Shown piece by piece: positions 62,300 to 64,000 of a stretch of 64,000 bases of DNA. The notes under the pieces were generated by a model that was given only the letters and a program-made list of their open reading frames with translations, was not told the DNA's origin and did not search any database. The first letter of the stretch is position 1; every line of letters starts with the position of its first letter. The stretch comes from Phragmites australis. Taxonomy: Eukaryota; Streptophyta; Magnoliopsida; Poales; Poaceae. Both the position numbers and the translations under genes were made by a program. The stretch is from positions 35,468,501 through 35,532,500 of the forward strand of contig NC_084927.1 in the NCBI RefSeq assembly GCF_958298935.1, given 5' to 3'.

Positions 62300-63614
62300 T
62301 ATTAGGGACCATCCACTGACTTACAACCATGGGCCCTTGGATCGACAGGCCTTAGTCTACGACCTATGCGAACAGAGTGGCAACGATACCGAAGGAGCCT
62401 TGCAAAGAACCTTATATAGAGATTCTCCTGTACTCTTTTCTACTCTATCTCAACTCTCAATTTTCTCTCTTGTATCCTGAATACTACCCGTTCTGCTACT
62501 ATCTGAATAAAGGAATGGAGGTGGTTGCTAACAAAATGGTACCGGAGTCATTCGGTCCAAGGGATTTGGGCATGGATATGGCGTGGGTGACACACAAGAG
62601 TATCAGGTTGTGCTCAGAAGCCGGACTGGTGCACATGTGGTGACTGCAAGGGCAGTGTCTGCAACGTGTTCGGCGGAATGAACCCAAGCGGTTGGAGGTC
62701 ACCCAATCGCATCATCGATATTACCGTTCATACAGCTCTCTATCCCATCACCGCCGAGGAGGTTCTATGTCAAGTGTTTGGTCCATTTGAAGTGGAACAG
62801 ATCATGTTGAGACTTTGTTTACATTTTCTATTGAAGCATGATGTTGTCAAAGCATATGGGGAGTTGCATGGCAGTAATATCTACAGTGGCTGCTGTCAGC
62901 TGGACATCAAGTATGGGTCATTCCAAGAGCCCGACATCACCCCAAACTCGATCTACCATGACACCACGGTGAGCTCGCCATCGGCTAAGCACTGAGTGTC
63001 TGCCACGTCCATCTTCGCCACGGTGAGTTTATTTATGGTGTTCCTTTATCATCAGAAGAGATGCTCCACTTCCTTCTTCAAGTCAGTCCAGTCACCTTAT
63101 ACGTTTCTCATTGTGGCCACTTTTGTTTTGATTCAGTGATGTGTGGTGCTAGAGGAAGCTGGTCACCGTTTGCCCTAGAGCAGCAGCGGACAACATGGGA
63201 TCCAAGTGGTTTCATTGCATCAGCTTGGGGGCAAGCTAATACTCAAGAAGGGAGGAATGTTAGGAACCGTCTATTGGGTTACAACCATGGGCCATTGGAT
63301 CAATATGCCCGAGTCAACAGCCCATGCGAGCAGAGTGGCAACGATAAAAAGGACCCTTGCAGTAGCTGAAGGGGGATCGAACAGAATACACAAAACCGAG
63401 TCCCTTTTCCCTATTCATCTTCTACCTCTGTTGCTCCTCTCCTCTAGGTCTTCCTCTCGTCTACTACTACTTCTAGAACCTTCTAGAGATTATCATGTAT
63501 TCTTCCTCTTGTACTTCTTTCTACTCTATCTCTACTCTCAGTTCTCTCAATTGTATACTGAACATTACCTGTCATGCTGCTATCTGAATCAAGGACTGGA
63601 GGTGGTTGCTAATA
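62300..63614 (+). mobile_element. Small non-autonomous LTR retrotransposon carrying a gene fragment
   Basis: Two related LTRs (62,300-62,533 and 63,258-63,614) share TTACAACCATGGGCC, GCGA(A/G)CAGAGTGGCAACGAT, TCTACTCTATCT and GGAGGTGGTTGCTAA in order; the left one has internal deletions. GTTTA flanks the element on both sides (62,295-62,299 and 63,615-63,619). TGGTACCGGAGTC at 62,538 resembles the initiator-Met-tRNA primer-binding site, and AAGAAGGGAGGAA at 63,245-63,257 is a polypurine tract directly before the right LTR. The 724-bp interior has no gag, protease, integrase or reverse transcriptase, only a PTB-like fragment and unassigned sequence. A copia-type origin is inferred from the primer site. 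Confidence 0.82.
62666..62998 (+). pseudogene. PTB-like RNA-recognition-motif fragment captured by a retrotransposon
   Basis: The open frame 62,666-62,995 contains PNRIIDITVHTALYPITAEE, LCQVFGPFEVEQI, AYGELHGSNIYSGCCQLDIK and a Tyr/Asp-rich end. This is the strand and helix order of an RRM from polypyrimidine-tract-binding proteins: the ...LYPIT...VL.QVF... start and the ...G.NIY.GCCQLDI.. C-terminal strand are distinctive. The central RNP-like strand has diverged (LRLCLHFLL), so RNA binding is doubtful. It lies wholly between the LTRs, without introns, consistent with capture of a processed or exonic fragment. It might instead be a short co-opted open frame of the element. Confidence 0.7.
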
Positions 63615-63619
63615 GTTTA

Positions 63620-63916
63620 GTTATCTTTTTTTTCCGCAAATGGTATAAGTTTTGTTTATCAGTTTTGCTAGATCTCAGGAGACGCTAACGACGAACGGCC
63701 ACGCTGGCGAATGGAGAGGAGGGAGGAGGCACGCCGGGGGAGGGGGAGCGATGGTGGGCCTCGCCGTGACAGCATTGGCGCTCATAGTCCAGAATTTCAG
63801 ACTGTCATCTCTTGTTTTCCAAGTCTCAATTGATCCGCATGGAAAACTTGTTATGAACTCCAAGCATTCGTATTATTTCCACGAGAGTAAAATAGCAGAA
63901 GCACTAAAATGCACTT
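63620..63916. other. Spacer right of the LTR element
   Basis: Nothing recognised. A GC-rich patch at 63,690-63,780 has open frames without domain features. Confidence 0.45.
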
Positions 63917-64000
63917 GAATGAAGTGGCAGAACTTTTCATCATCATCATCATATATTACAATCAGGGGGCAACAGGCATGGTCTCAAGCCAAGCTCGGTT
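63917..64000. repeat. Duplicate of the WIP 3' flank, cut by the window edge
   Basis: Matches 61,219-61,309 almost exactly (GAAGTGGCAGAACTTTTCATC... through AGCCAAGCTCGGTT), in the same orientation 2.7 kb further on. In the first copy the WIP stop codon lies about 20 bp further right, so another minus-strand WIP gene is expected just beyond 64,000. Confidence 0.85.

Noticed and set aside
63652..63918. 88-aa plus-strand frame at the right edge
   Set aside because: No domain and a GC-rich, Gly-rich start; it runs into duplicated WIP 3' flank.

Overview
This window is nuclear DNA from a grass. The evidence is a tandem array of grass-type G-lectin (S-domain) receptor kinases with the standard seven-exon layout, a DUF1618-like remnant (a grass-expanded family), GC-rich first exons beside AT-rich intergenic DNA, and dense nested retrotransposons and MITEs. 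A panicoid or related grass is my inference; the species cannot be fixed from the sequence alone.

Layout. (1) 1-13,250 is the decayed left end of the receptor-kinase array: two copies of a 2.5-kb direct duplication, each holding an ectodomain exon without a kinase (548-1808 and 8811-10077), then two smaller B-lectin remnants (11,135-11,569 and 12,110-13,235). Between them lie a gypsy gag scrap, an AT-rich dispersed repeat and a large LTR-like repeat that is itself split by a solo LTR (4537-6011, target-site duplication GTTAT). (2) 14,460-28,760 holds two intact receptor kinase genes, of 822 and 831 aa, separated by repeats, a DUF1618-like pseudogene and remnants of a charged, possibly GRF-zinc-finger-like repeat gene. 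(3) 28,970-41,214 holds a LINE scrap, another LTR-like repeat, two receptor kinase pseudogenes (34,185-35,150 and 35,942-38,924) and a kinase-only gene (39,713-41,214). All nine receptor-kinase loci are on the minus strand. (4) 43,200-48,591 is a 12-coding-exon diacylglycerol kinase gene on the plus strand, with a fold-back element in its first intron. (5) 49,478-64,000 contains four small wound-induced-polypeptide (WIP, DUF3774) genes at 49,478, 52,115, 54,192 and 61,328, with the 3' flank of a probable fifth at the right edge. Among them are four more copies of the LTR-like repeat in alternating orientation, a LINE fragment and a small LTR retrotransposon.

Functionally, the receptor kinases are surface receptors of the S-domain class: an extracellular B-lectin/S-locus/PAN module, one membrane helix and a Ser/Thr kinase. 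Diacylglycerol kinase makes phosphatidic acid in lipid signalling, and WIPs are small stress- or wound-responsive polypeptides. They form a signalling- and defence-rich neighbourhood but need not share a pathway. The least expected feature is a compact non-autonomous LTR retrotransposon (62,300-63,614) with both LTRs, PBS-like and PPT-like sites and a GTTTA target-site duplication. It carries a fragment resembling an RRM of a polypyrimidine-tract-binding protein rather than gag or pol. Also notable are six or more copies of a repeat built from degenerate CACCGGAT/GTCCGGTG palindromes. Exon boundaries were read by eye from splice consensus, frame continuity and comparison between paralogues; no alignment or database search was run.
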